A DNA stretch of 64,000 bases from CAYQJL01 sp964573295 (GTDB taxonomy: Bacteria > Eisenbacteria > RBG-16-71-46 > CAIMUX01 > WJJG01). A program made the position numbers and the translations under genes. The notes below the pieces were generated by a model. The model saw only the letters and a list, made by a program, of their open reading frames with translations. It had not been told where the DNA came from and made no database searches. This document shows positions 1-8,364 of this stretch, one piece after another. Each line of letters opens with the position of its first letter. Positions within the stretch are counted from its first letter, which is position 1. The DNA lies in contig CAZNJE010000012.1 of NCBI GenBank assembly GCA_964573295.1, forward strand, positions 1 through 64,000, given 5' to 3'.

Positions 1-57
1 GAGGACGACTACATCGACTACACCATCTCCATGGAATCCATGCTCGCCGGCGAATGA
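1..57 (+). CDS. 3' end of an unidentified gene (partial)
   Basis: Frame 1 is open from the window edge and ends at a TGA at 55-57, giving an acidic 18-residue tail that contains EDDYIDYTIS. The start and nearly all of the protein lie outside the window, so no function can be given. It is called as a gene end only because the frame is open to the edge and its codon use looks coding. Confidence 0.4.
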   Translation, partial: EDDYIDYTISMESMLAGE

Positions 58-271
58 TCCGGCAGCCGTGACATTCGGCACCGCGTCCGGCACAGCGATC
101 GGTACCGATGGCCGCTCGAGTAGCTGTAAGACCAGAAGCAGTAGACGGGCAAGAAATTCCCCTCCAGCCGATTTCGGATCCAGCGACAACGGCGATGCCG
201 GAGTGCGGGCCCGCAGAAGAAGGGATGTCCTGTCTTCCAGAATCCGCAAAAAGGTCATAGAATGCCGGCAG

Positions 272-826
272 ATGACCGATCCAAGCATCAAGACGCAGCG
301 GCTGACGTTACGCGCCATGTCGATGGATGACGTGGACACCATGCACCTTCTCTTCACCGATCCACGTGTCATGGCCTCGTTCGATGGCCAGCTCTTCGAT
401 CGCCCGATGACGGAGCGCTGGGTCCGGCGGAACCTGGAGCATCAAGAGCAGCATGGCTACGGTCTCTTTGCCGTCATCCTCCGCAAGGACGGCGAACTGA
501 TCGGAGACTGCGGCCTCGAGCACATGGTCATCGAGGGTACTCCGGACGTCGAACTCGGGTACGATCTGCGCAGCCCCTACTGGGGCAGGGGACTGGCGAC
601 CGAAGCCGCGGCCGCGGTGCGCGATTTCGCGTTCAAGCAACTCGAGATTCCACGGCTCATCAGCTTGATCCGCCCTGCGAATGTGGCCTCCCGCCGTGTC
701 GCCGAGAAGATCGGCATGACGATGGAGCGGAATATCCTGCGCGGATCCCAGCCCTACCACGTGTATGCCGTTCGCCCCGGTGTGGTCAGACGCGAGCTAC
801 GACGGGATGAGATAGACGTCGTGTAG
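272..826 (+). CDS. GNAT-family N-acetyltransferase (RimJ/RimL type)
   Basis: This 184-residue protein has the RimJ/RimL acetyltransferase layout. The N-terminus carries the typical TQRLTLRAM strand and helix. A central GELIGDCGL strand follows, then the acetyl-CoA pyrophosphate-binding loop YWGRGLATEA and the C-terminal N-ASRRVAEKIGM segment. Relatives move an acetyl group from acetyl-CoA to protein N-termini or small amines; the substrate cannot be read here. The frame is open upstream to 68, but that extension is basic and low in conservation signs. ATG 272 places the protein start where the family normally begins (MTDPSIKTQRL). It is a single gene followed by a non-coding stretch. Confidence 0.85.
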   Translation: MTDPSIKTQRLTLRAMSMDDVDTMHLLFTDPRVMASFDGQLFDRPMTERWVRRNLEHQEQHGYGLFAVILRKDGELIGDCGLEHMVIEGTPDVELGYDLRSPYWGRGLATEAAAAVRDFAFKQLEIPRLISLIRPANVASRRVAEKIGMTMERNILRGSQPYHVYAVRPGVVRRELRRDEIDVV

Positions 827-1171
827 ACCATCGACCGTGCGGCGGCCAGGATCACGGAGTGATACACGAGCACGGGGCCGCCTTCCCGCACGCCCTCAGG
901 CACATCAGCCGGAAGGCCGCATCGCCGCCTCTCGGACCTCGGACCGTGGCCGCGATACTCCCTGCCGGCTGGCGCCTGCAGGAGGCTCATCTGGATGGCG
1001 ATTTCCACCTCGACGTCACGTTCCATCGATACTACGACGAGGGGGCTCCTGGAACGACTGCATCATCGATCCGCAGATCTCCGACTGGCTACTGCCAATC
1101 GGCCGGTCTGCGACGTGACGGCGGCCGGCGGCACGGCGATCACCGCGCTGACGGTGGTGCGGTGGTTTTGG
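827..1171. other. Intergenic stretch without a supported gene
   Basis: This is 345 bases between the acetyltransferase and the convergent VanZ-like gene. Open frames exist on both strands but disagree with each other and show no recognisable motif or ribosome binding site. I see no clear terminator or repeat. Confidence 0.4.
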
Positions 1172-2212
1172 CTAGTCCCGCTCGAGACGGAAGCCATCCA
1201 CCCAGATCCGGAAGGGCGTCTCGGGCCGCACGGCGAAGAGGCTGGCGTTGCGCACATGCGTCAGATCCAGTTGCCGGTGCCGGGGCCCGCGCGCGACCTC
1301 CTCGAGCTCGATCTCGTAGTGGTTGAGTCCCGGGGTGATGGTGAGAACCCGGTTGAAGCGGTCGGCGTAAGTGTTGTCGTGCCGGTTGTCGTTGATTCGA
1401 AACGACAGCTCGCGGGGATGATCGAGCTCGGAGTAGATCTCGAAGACGAGGCGATCATACCCCGACCAGTCCGGATGAGGCTCCATGATGTGCAGGGCCG
1501 GGTAGACTGCAACATGAAACGTGAGCTGGCCGACTCGCTCGCTCGCCTGCTGGCCGCGCCAGCCCTCCGGCGGCGGGACCCTACGCAACTCCGCATCCCG
1601 CGGCCCCACGAAGCGCCGCTCCCAGCCGGCCTCGAACTCGCAGATCGAAGGGAAGGCCCGGTTGCGCTGCAGGTAGTCGTTGGCGACTCGCGCGACCGGC
1701 ACGATCGCGGTGAGGAGCAGGCCGCCCGTTCCCAGGAGCAGCACCGTTCGGGTGAGGCGTCCCGGAATGCGTCCGCCCCACAGGCTGCGCTTCGCATGCG
1801 GATCGAGCGCATAGGCCGCTGCCAGAAAGGCCAGTGCACCGTAGACATTGTGGGCGAAGTCGACCGGATCGGCATCCCGTGCTCCGAAGTACTGGCTCGT
1901 CTCGGTGATGCCGCCAATGCCGGTCGTTGCGATCAGGGCCGCCAGGTAGATCATCGGACGTGGCCACCGCGTGGGGACCGGCGTCGGGTTGGAGCGCGCG
2001 GCGGATGAGGCGCCGTCACGCGGGCGGGTGAGCACCAGGAGCCCCTTCAGCACGGCCAGCGACACGATCCCGAAGAGGGGCATATGGCCGGCGTCGAAGA
2101 CCGCCGACCAGAGCATGTGGCCGTTGGGCGCTCCCCAGAGCGTCTGGATGGCGATGGCCGCCGCGATCACGCCGGCCCAGGCTATGAGGCGGATGGCGGA
2201 AGAGAATCTCAT
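1172..2212 (-). CDS. VanZ-like membrane protein with a C-terminal sugar-binding-like domain
   Basis: A 346-residue protein. Residues about 1-190 hold four to five hydrophobic segments with VanZ-family features: an early W-G...D-A-GH-x-P-x-F-G segment, then ITETSQYF and DFAHNVYGALAF, the usual E-Q/S-Q-F and D-x-x-x-N motifs. A stretch of soluble sequence from about 200 to the end (DWSGYDRLVFEIYSE, LSFRINDNRHDN, FRIWVDGFRLERD) resembles a galactose-binding or CIA30-like beta-sandwich. VanZ proteins are membrane proteins, some linked to glycopeptide resistance; most have no known role. The fusion with a beta-sandwich suggests recognition of a polysaccharide outside the membrane, which is inference. 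No operon partner is obvious. Confidence 0.75.
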   Translation of the reverse strand: MRFSSAIRLIAWAGVIAAAIAIQTLWGAPNGHMLWSAVFDAGHMPLFGIVSLAVLKGLLVLTRPRDGASSAARSNPTPVPTRWPRPMIYLAALIATTGIGGITETSQYFGARDADPVDFAHNVYGALAFLAAAYALDPHAKRSLWGGRIPGRLTRTVLLLGTGGLLLTAIVPVARVANDYLQRNRAFPSICEFEAGWERRFVGPRDAELRRVPPPEGWRGQQASERVGQLTFHVAVYPALHIMEPHPDWSGYDRLVFEIYSELDHPRELSFRINDNRHDNTYADRFNRVLTITPGLNHYEIELEEVARGPRHRQLDLTHVRNASLFAVRPETPFRIWVDGFRLERD

Positions 2213-2433
2213 CGTGCAGAACTACCTCCACTTCGATCATGCGGCCGATTGCCGCCCGGCGAAAGCGTGGAGTTCCTGCGCAGTTTTCTTGCCCCCGGGG
2301 GATGGACGCTTTTTCCGAACCCGACAATACTGCGAGTACCCATTCGACCTCTGCCTGGGGCAGGGACGACCTCGAGCAGCTGGCATGAGCGCATGGGTGC
2401 CGGTTTCGCAGAGGGCTCGTTGCCGGGATGGGA

Positions 2434-2595
2434 ATGAGGCGTACCGGCGCTCCATGTGGGCGTTGGGTCCTAGGTTGTGGTTTGACTTTGCCCCAGCAAG
2501 TCCCGGTCCTCGTGCTGGATAGCGCAACGGTGCGGGGGCCGGGCAGCAAGTTGCGGCGCGAGCTGGATGCGATCGCGCTCGGCCCTGAGCTCTGA
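2434..2595 (+). CDS. Possible small protein (53 aa) in front of a terminator
   Basis: ATG 2434 opens a 53-codon frame ending at TGA 2593-2595. The C-terminal half (VLDSATVRGPGSKLRREL) looks protein-like, and a strong rho-independent hairpin starts 12 bases after the stop. The frame is also open upstream to 2389, so another start is possible. There is no convincing Shine-Dalgarno sequence and no family I recognise. It may instead be an untranslated small RNA, or chance. Confidence 0.25.
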   Translation: MRRTGAPCGRWVLGCGLTLPQQVPVLVLDSATVRGPGSKLRRELDAIALGPEL

Positions 2596-2606
2596 CAGGG
2601 CCACCC

Positions 2607-2645
2607 GACGGAGGCTGTTCTTCCACCAGCCTCCGTCACCCTTTT
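2607..2645 (+). terminator. Rho-independent terminator
   Basis: A perfect 11-bp stem (2607-2617 with 2627-2637, nine-base loop) is followed by CTTTT at 2641-2645. It points along the plus strand, although no recognised plus-strand gene ends here. That supports a short transcript in 2213-2600. Confidence 0.65.
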
Positions 2646-2727
2646 AGGGCGAGGGGACATCGCAAGCGGCTGGTTTCTGCGCAGCAGCACGCGTTCGCCA
2701 GACGCTCTACGGCTCGTCCTCTTCGGG

Positions 2728-4665
2728 CTACACGTCGGGCTGTTCCTCGGGCCGCGTGTCGGGGGGCAGCCCGGGCGGCACCATCAACACCTTCTCCCTC
2801 AGGCACACCGCCAGGCCGGGCGGGGCCTTGCGCGGCTTGCGGACGTAGCGCTTCTCGGTGTAGATGACCGGCGCCAGACTCGAGGTGCGCGACTTGCTGT
2901 AGTAGGCCGCGATGGCGGCGGCGGCCTCGAGGGCCTCGCGGCTGGGATTGTCCTTGCGTCCGGCCCGCTGGAGCACGACGTGACTGCCGGCGACCCCCCG
3001 GGCGTGAAACCACAGATCCCGCGGCCGTGCCAGCTTGTGGGTGAGTGCATCGTTTTCTTGATTCGATCGCCCGACCAGCACGACCCACCCGTCGTGAATC
3101 TCGAAACGGCGGGGATGGATGCCTGCCGCGCCCGCTTTGTCGGCCTTGCCAGGGCCCTGACGGCCACCCTCGCCGGATCGCCGCCCGCTCGCTCCTGCCC
3201 CACCGCCCGCTCCCGCCCCACGGCTCGCTCCCGCGCCGGCAGCCGTGCGCTCGCGGGCCTGGGTGGTCCGGGACTCGTAACCACGCTGCTCATGCGGACG
3301 GTGGAGTCCCTGCCCGATGGCGGCCGCTTCCTGCCGGAAGCGGGTCATCCGCTGTCGCAGCCCGCGGTCGAGACGGGGAATCATTGCCGCGCTCTCGCGT
3401 TCGATGCGGTCCAGGACCGCCTCGATCCGGGCTGTTTCCTCCTCCGGGACGGGCTGGGCTTCCTCCGCAGCGGCTCGCCAATCGGCCACGCGATCCAGCC
3501 AGAGGGCGATGCTGGCACCCTTCTCTTCCCGCTGTTGCCGGGCCCTCTCGAGCCGGCCGGCCTGCCGGAAGAGCCGGTTGACGCTCTCGGAGAAGCTCCG
3601 GGCCGGATCGAGCTGGATCGTGAGGTGCTGGCCGGGGGCCGATGGATCCTCAATCGTCACCTCGGATGCCCCTCGCGGGATGCGTCCGGCGCTCGCGAGC
3701 AGGGCCTCGGCCTGACGGCGCAAGAGGGGACCCTGGCGGGTGTCGTCCAGCTCTCGGGCAACGCGGCCGTGGAGACGCCGAAGCTGCTTCTGCTCGGCGC
3801 GCAGTACGCGGAGCAGCTCCCGGCGAGTGGCTTCTTCGCGGGCGAGCCGGATGTGCAGCCGCGCCAGGGCCCGGGCGGCCTGAGGGGCCGGACGGCTGTG
3901 GTCATCCCCCGCCGCGGTTCCGCGCGGCGCCCAGGAACGCCACGCGCCCGGCAGCTCCTCGGGCGGCACCGGTGATAGGATCGCGGAGCTTTCCCGCCCC
4001 GACGGGGGCATGCTCGCCGGAAGACAAACCCACCATCTGTCGGGCTCCCTCGCCTCCCCGGGCTCCCCGGCCTCTCTGGTCACCCCCGCCTCTCCGGGCA
4101 CCCCAGCTGGAACGACTCCCCCCCGTGCAGCCGTCTCGCCGCCGGCGAGCAGCCGCTGCCACGGTTCGCGGTACTCGCCGCGGGGTTCCTCGTAGTGGGA
4201 GCCCGGTTGGCCGCGTCCGCCCGCGGATGCGTGAACCGGCGGCGGATAGCGCTGGGTGATCGTATCATCTTGATCGGTGACCAGCAGCCGGCAGGCATTG
4301 GGCAGCGGATCCAGGATCAAACGAACCGACTTGCCCGAGCCCCCGAACCCGAGGCGCAGGATCCGCCCGCTCTCACCCGAGTCGATGGCAGTGAGGGTCG
4401 CGCCGGCGAGCTGGGTTCGGAGCCAGCCGCCGAATCCGGTCGAAGGGTAGGGTTTCTTACGTTCGGTGGACTCGCACCAGAAGAGGGGCTCGGGGTAGGC
4501 GAGCACGAGATGGATCTCGTGCGGTCCCTCGCCGATCGCCGGCGCAGCCACGTCGAGCAGGAGCAGGATTTCTTCGGTGCCGCGGGTTGTCGCATCGACC
4601 AGATGGGCCCGCCCGGCGAGGGGCGCCAGCGCCTGTGTCAGGCTGTGATGCAACGTGTCCATCAT
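2728..4665 (-). CDS. NFACT-family protein (RqcH/FbpA-like)
   Basis: A 645-residue protein. The N-terminal 170 residues match the NFACT-N region (LFWCESTERKKPYPSTG...FGGWLRTQL). The middle is a long charged coiled coil broken by Gly/Ala/Arg-rich low-complexity stretches. The C-terminal NFACT-R domain is clear: VVLVGRSNQENDALTHK, then DLWFHARGVAGSHVVL, then AAAIAAYYSKSR and a Lys/Arg-rich VIYTEKRYVRKP. Relatives bind 50S subunits carrying stalled nascent chains and recruit tRNA-Ala to add C-terminal alanine tails (RqcH); others are annotated fibronectin-binding. Start ATG 4665 overlaps the upstream acyltransferase stop (ATGA overlap), so the two are translationally coupled. The low-complexity inserts are unusual. 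Confidence 0.8.
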   Translation of the reverse strand: MMDTLHHSLTQALAPLAGRAHLVDATTRGTEEILLLLDVAAPAIGEGPHEIHLVLAYPEPLFWCESTERKKPYPSTGFGGWLRTQLAGATLTAIDSGESGRILRLGFGGSGKSVRLILDPLPNACRLLVTDQDDTITQRYPPPVHASAGGRGQPGSHYEEPRGEYREPWQRLLAGGETAARGGVVPAGVPGEAGVTREAGEPGEAREPDRWWVCLPASMPPSGRESSAILSPVPPEELPGAWRSWAPRGTAAGDDHSRPAPQAARALARLHIRLAREEATRRELLRVLRAEQKQLRRLHGRVARELDDTRQGPLLRRQAEALLASAGRIPRGASEVTIEDPSAPGQHLTIQLDPARSFSESVNRLFRQAGRLERARQQREEKGASIALWLDRVADWRAAAEEAQPVPEEETARIEAVLDRIERESAAMIPRLDRGLRQRMTRFRQEAAAIGQGLHRPHEQRGYESRTTQARERTAAGAGASRGAGAGGGAGASGRRSGEGGRQGPGKADKAGAAGIHPRRFEIHDGWVVLVGRSNQENDALTHKLARPRDLWFHARGVAGSHVVLQRAGRKDNPSREALEAAAAIAAYYSKSRTSSLAPVIYTEKRYVRKPRKAPPGLAVCLREKVLMVPPGLPPDTRPEEQPDV

Positions 4666-5255
4666 CACCCGGCGCTGCCGGCCATCTCCCGCAGTCCCGT
4701 GCCCTCGCCGTCTGCCGCCGCATAGGTGCGGCCGCACGATTCACAGACGAGGGAATCCGGCAGGCGATGCCCGCAGCGGCACACCCAGCCGATCCGGCGG
4801 GCGGGATTGCCCACGACGAGGGCGTGGTCGGGAACGTCGCGGATGACGACCGATCCAGCCCCGACGAAGCACCACGACCCCAGCGTTGTGCCGCACACGA
4901 TCGTCGCGTTGGCGCCCACCGTGGCGCCTTCCTTCAGAAGCGTCGGTTTCCACTTCTCCGGATGCCCCTGGAATTCGGGATGGCTGCGAGGCACCGGATC
5001 GTTGGTCAACACGGCGTTGGGGCCCAGAAAGACGTAGTTCTCACACGTGACCAGATCCCAGATGCACACCCCGTTCTTGACGGTGACGTGGTCGCCCAGC
5101 CGGGCGCCGCCCTCGACAAAGGCGCCTTCGCCGATGTTGCAGTTTCGTCCGACGACCGCGTTCTTCATCACGTGGGCAAACGCCCAGACGCGGGTCCCCT
5201 CGCCTACCGAGGTGGACTCGTTGATGCCTTGCGGGTGAACAAAGACCTCCGCCAC
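4665..5255 (-). CDS. Left-handed beta-helix sugar N-acyltransferase with zinc-ribbon-like tail
   Basis: A 196-residue protein built from hexapeptide repeats (VGEGTRVWAFAHV, NCNIGEGAFVEGG, GDHVTVKNGVCIW, VGANATIVCGTTLG, CFVGAGSVVIRDVPDHALVVGNPAR). The pattern is close to WbpD/WlbB-type acetyltransferases that N-acetylate UDP-amino sugars for surface polysaccharide. The tail adds WVCRCGH...CESCG, a four-Cys zinc-ribbon-like end. The start is GTG 5255 because AGGGAGGT lies just upstream at the right spacing; no ATG fits. Its stop overlaps the start of the NFACT gene by the ATGA arrangement. No other sugar-nucleotide gene is adjacent, so the substrate is open. Confidence 0.85.
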   Translation of the reverse strand: MAEVFVHPQGINESTSVGEGTRVWAFAHVMKNAVVGRNCNIGEGAFVEGGARLGDHVTVKNGVCIWDLVTCENYVFLGPNAVLTNDPVPRSHPEFQGHPEKWKPTLLKEGATVGANATIVCGTTLGSWCFVGAGSVVIRDVPDHALVVGNPARRIGWVCRCGHRLPDSLVCESCGRTYAAADGEGTGLREMAGSAG

Positions 5256-5420
5256 GTCTACCTCCCTGATCTTGCCGACCGGAACGCGCCCATGCCGATG
5301 TCCCGGGGATACTACCGGTCCGGAGCAGAAGTGGCTAGCCCTTGCTCGCCTTGTCCGCCGGCCAGATCCCGCGTGACCTTTGGACGCGGCTTTCCTATGA
5401 TGCGCCGCAAGGAGGTACTC

Positions 5421-6341
5421 GTGCTCCATGTGCGGATCGGGAACCGGGAGTTTCGCGCTCCGGAGTCGCGCTGGGAGGCGCTGGTCTCGGAGGGTGCGAT
5501 CCCGCCGCAGGCGCTCGTCTTCTCGCTGACCTTGACCGGCGGGCTGTGGAAGCGGGCCGACTCGCTGGAGCTCTACGCCTTCTTCCGTAACGTGGGGGAG
5601 GAGGAGCGGCGGGAGGAGGACCTGCCCCAGGCCGGACATGTCCCGTTCTCCGATCTCATGTCGGTGGCCTTCCCCTCGCGCGGCTTTTCGATGACCGAGA
5701 CGCTCTTGACCGCGAACCTGCTGGTGGCGCTGTTGCTGGTGTTTCTTTGGGGCGCCGAGGCGTACACACATCGGCTCTTCGGCGATCTGACCGCCGCGAC
5801 GACCCTGGGACGGGGATTGGCGTGGGACTTCTACCGCCTGTGGCAGGACCAGCGGATCCCGGTCGGGTTCGTCGCGACGATCTTCATCCACGCCGACATC
5901 CGGCATCTGATGGCCAACATGGCGACGCTGGCACCGGCGGCGGCGTTCGTGGAGTACCTCTACGGACGGCGGCGCGCCGCCCTCTTCTACCTCGCCACCG
6001 GCGTTGCGGGCGCGATCCTCTCCTACGCGTTCAAGGGGCGGGGCCCGATGAGCGTCGGGGCGTCGGGGGCCATCTACGGTTTGATCGGTGTGCTGGTCGG
6101 CTACGTCGTCAGGCATTACCAAAGGCTGCCGCGCTGGCATCGCTGGCGGGCGCGGCGAATCTGGGTACCCCTGCTGGCCCTGGGTACGCTACCCTCGATC
6201 TTCAACGCCGACTGGCGGGCGCACGTCGGCGGATTCTTGTCTGGGCTGGTCTTGGGCCTCGTGCTGTCGGCGGGTCGCCGCAGCCGGGCCTTCCTCCTGC
6301 CGGAAGAAGCCGGCAGATCACGGGAGAGTCGCCGCGCATGA
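5421..6341 (+). CDS. Rhomboid-family intramembrane serine protease with GYF-like N-terminus
   Basis: A 306-residue protein. Residues 1-60 form a small soluble region with RWEALVSEGAIPPQALVFS...GLWKRADSLE, resembling a GYF_2-type module. Several membrane segments follow. FIHADIRHLMANM is the rhomboid HxxxHxxxN-like loop, GPMSVGASGAIYGLIG contains the catalytic Ser of GxSG, and HVGGFLSGLVLG supplies the catalytic His. Rhomboids cleave membrane proteins within the bilayer. GTG 5421 is chosen because AAGGAGG ends five bases before it; the longer frame upstream overlaps the divergent acyltransferase. The stop overlaps the guaA start by four bases (ATGA). Confidence 0.9.
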   Translation: MLHVRIGNREFRAPESRWEALVSEGAIPPQALVFSLTLTGGLWKRADSLELYAFFRNVGEEERREEDLPQAGHVPFSDLMSVAFPSRGFSMTETLLTANLLVALLLVFLWGAEAYTHRLFGDLTAATTLGRGLAWDFYRLWQDQRIPVGFVATIFIHADIRHLMANMATLAPAAAFVEYLYGRRRAALFYLATGVAGAILSYAFKGRGPMSVGASGAIYGLIGVLVGYVVRHYQRLPRWHRWRARRIWVPLLALGTLPSIFNADWRAHVGGFLSGLVLGLVLSAGRRSRAFLLPEEAGRSRESRRA

Positions 6342-8308
6342 AGCACGATCGCATCGCCGTCGTCGATTTCGGGGGACAGTACGCGCACCTGATCGCCACC
6401 AAGATCCGCCGCCTGAACGTGCGGGCCGACATCCTGGATCCGGTGGCGCCCCTCGAGGACTTCCGGCCCTACAAGGGCATCATCTTATCGGGCAGTCCGG
6501 CTATGAGTTCGCAGCAGGAGGGAGACGACTACACCCGCGAGATCTTCGGCCTTCCGATCCCCATCCTGGGCTTCTGTTTCGGGCATCAGGAGATCGCCAA
6601 GCACTACGGCGGCGAGGTGACGAGCAGTCGCCGGGAATACGGGTTCTCGACCCTTCATCTGACCACCGCCAGCCCTATCTTCGAGGGGCTCGGCCCCAAC
6701 GAGGCCGTGTGGATGAGCCATGGGGATTCGGTGACGAAGCTGCCTGAGGGTTTCGTTGAACTGGGCTATTCGGTGCATGTCGACAGCAAGCGCGAGGCGG
6801 GCACCATGCCACCCATCGGTCCGGTCGACGGGGCGCCCCCGGCCGAGCATCGCTATGCCGCCTTGGCGAGCGAGGAGCTGAAGCGCTACGGATTCCAATT
6901 CCATCCCGAGGTCGACGACACCGAGCACGGCGACGAGATGCTGCGCAACTTCGCGGTCGGGATCTGCGGCTGTGAGCCCACCTGGACGATCGAGAACTAC
7001 ATCGAAGAGGAGAGCCGTTTCCTGCGTGAGTGCGTGGGAGACCAGACCGTCTTCCTGCTGGTGAGCGGCGGGGTCGACTCGACCGTCTGCGCCCGGCTCC
7101 TGGTGGAGGCGCTTGGCCCCGACCGCGTTCAGATGCTCCACATCGACAACGGGCTCATGCGCAAGCGCGAGAGCGAGCAGGTCGTCGAGCGGTTCCGGCG
7201 CTGGCACGTGACCGAGAATCTACACTTCCTCGACGCCAGCGAAGTGTTCTTGCGCGCCCTGGCCGGCGTGGCCGAGCCCGAGAAGAAGCGCAAGGCCATC
7301 GGGAAGGCCTTCATCGAGGCCGCCCAGGGCGAGATGGAGAAGCTGGGCGTGCGCGATGCCCTCCTGGCCCAGGGCACGATCTACCCCGACACGATTGAGA
7401 CCGGCGGCACGAGCCGCTCCGATGTCATCAAGACCCACCACAACCGCATTCCGCTGGTGGAGGAGATGATCAAGGCCGGCCGGGTGCTCGAGCCGATCAA
7501 GGAGCTGTACAAGGTAGAGGTGCGTGAGTTGGGCGCCGACCTGGGGATCGATGCGGACTTTTTGGAGCGCCACCCCTTCCCGGGTCCCGGACTCGGCGTG
7601 CGACTGTTGTGCAACCTCGACCCCGAGCTCGACGCGCGGTCGCGCGAGGAACTCGAGCGCATCGAGCGGGAGGCGGGCGCGATCGCGCGCGGGCGGGGCC
7701 TGGATGCCGTGGCCCTGCCGGTTCGCTCGGTGGGGGTGAAGGGCGACCTGCGCAGCTATGAGTGGCCGGTGCTCCTGTTTGGACCGCCGGGTGCGGTGCC
7801 GGGCTCGCCGGACCCGCGCGGCTCCGCCGGCGCAGGCGACCGGACGGCCGGCAAGTCGCTCTCCCCAGAAGCGCTGTGGGGTGTCACGCTGGAGGTGGCC
7901 AACCAGATCTACAAGGACATCGCCGGCGTCAACCGCTGCGTGTTCGACCTCAGTGGGCGGCCCGGGCCCGTGCCGATGCGGCGCCTGGTGGCCGAGACCA
8001 CGCGCGAGCGGCTGGACCTCTTGCGCGAAGCCGACGCGATCATGATGGACGCCCTGGCGGACTACGACCTCATGCACGTCGTCTGGCAGTGCCCGACGGT
8101 GATGCTGCCGGCCTCGGCCGGCGGTGAGGGTGGGGAGTACGTGGTGCTGCGTCCGGTGCTCTCCGAACGGGCCATGACGGCGCGGCCGGCGCCGCTGCCG
8201 GTCAAACTCCTCACGGGCGTGGCCGCCGCGATCCGGGCGCGGCCAGGGGTGAGCGGCGTGGGCATCGATGTTTCGACCAAGCCGCCCGGCACGATCGAGT
8301 GGGAGTAG
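6338..8308 (+). CDS. guaA: GMP synthase (glutamine-hydrolysing), long form
   Basis: This 656-residue enzyme converts XMP to GMP using ATP and glutamine in purine synthesis. The N-terminal class I amidotransferase domain has nucleophile Cys80 in GFCFGHQE and the His-x-Glu pair in FQFHPEVDD. The ATP pyrophosphatase domain has the P-loop LVSGGVDSTVC near residue 240 and HHNRIP. The C-terminal dimerisation region ends with STKPPGTIEWE. It is about 130 residues longer than the E. coli enzyme (525), because of an expanded C-terminal region like that of eukaryotic-type GMP synthases. The start ATG overlaps the rhomboid stop. A decayed copy of its 3' end lies at 17805-18141. Confidence 0.95.
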   Translation: MKHDRIAVVDFGGQYAHLIATKIRRLNVRADILDPVAPLEDFRPYKGIILSGSPAMSSQQEGDDYTREIFGLPIPILGFCFGHQEIAKHYGGEVTSSRREYGFSTLHLTTASPIFEGLGPNEAVWMSHGDSVTKLPEGFVELGYSVHVDSKREAGTMPPIGPVDGAPPAEHRYAALASEELKRYGFQFHPEVDDTEHGDEMLRNFAVGICGCEPTWTIENYIEEESRFLRECVGDQTVFLLVSGGVDSTVCARLLVEALGPDRVQMLHIDNGLMRKRESEQVVERFRRWHVTENLHFLDASEVFLRALAGVAEPEKKRKAIGKAFIEAAQGEMEKLGVRDALLAQGTIYPDTIETGGTSRSDVIKTHHNRIPLVEEMIKAGRVLEPIKELYKVEVRELGADLGIDADFLERHPFPGPGLGVRLLCNLDPELDARSREELERIEREAGAIARGRGLDAVALPVRSVGVKGDLRSYEWPVLLFGPPGAVPGSPDPRGSAGAGDRTAGKSLSPEALWGVTLEVANQIYKDIAGVNRCVFDLSGRPGPVPMRRLVAETTRERLDLLREADAIMMDALADYDLMHVVWQCPTVMLPASAGGEGGEYVVLRPVLSERAMTARPAPLPVKLLTGVAAAIRARPGVSGVGIDVSTKPPGTIEWE

Positions 8309-8364
8309 GCGGGGCGTCCCGCCCGATTGCCTCCGTGTTCTATTGCCGGATGCAGCTGTGCAAC
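8208..8364 (+). repeat. Direct repeat, copy 1: guaA 3' end plus downstream sequence
   Basis: The last 100 bases of guaA and about 56 bases beyond the stop recur almost unchanged at about 18045-18204. Identity continues through non-coding sequence past the stop, so this is DNA duplication and not protein-level conservation. Between the two copies lie about 9.8 kb with the C25 peptidase and the repeat protein. Confidence 0.9.
8308..8323 (+). terminator. GC-rich hairpin at the guaA stop
   Basis: A six-bp stem (8308-8313 with 8318-8323, four-base loop) begins at the guaA stop codon. No T-run follows, so it may not terminate on its own. The same hairpin is preserved in the second copy at about 18141-18156. 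Confidence 0.35.

Noticed and set aside
4665..6140. 491-residue protein extending the acyltransferase on the minus strand
   Set aside because: The upstream 295 residues are antisense to the rhomboid gene. A good ribosome site and GTG at 5255 give a normal-length acyltransferase.
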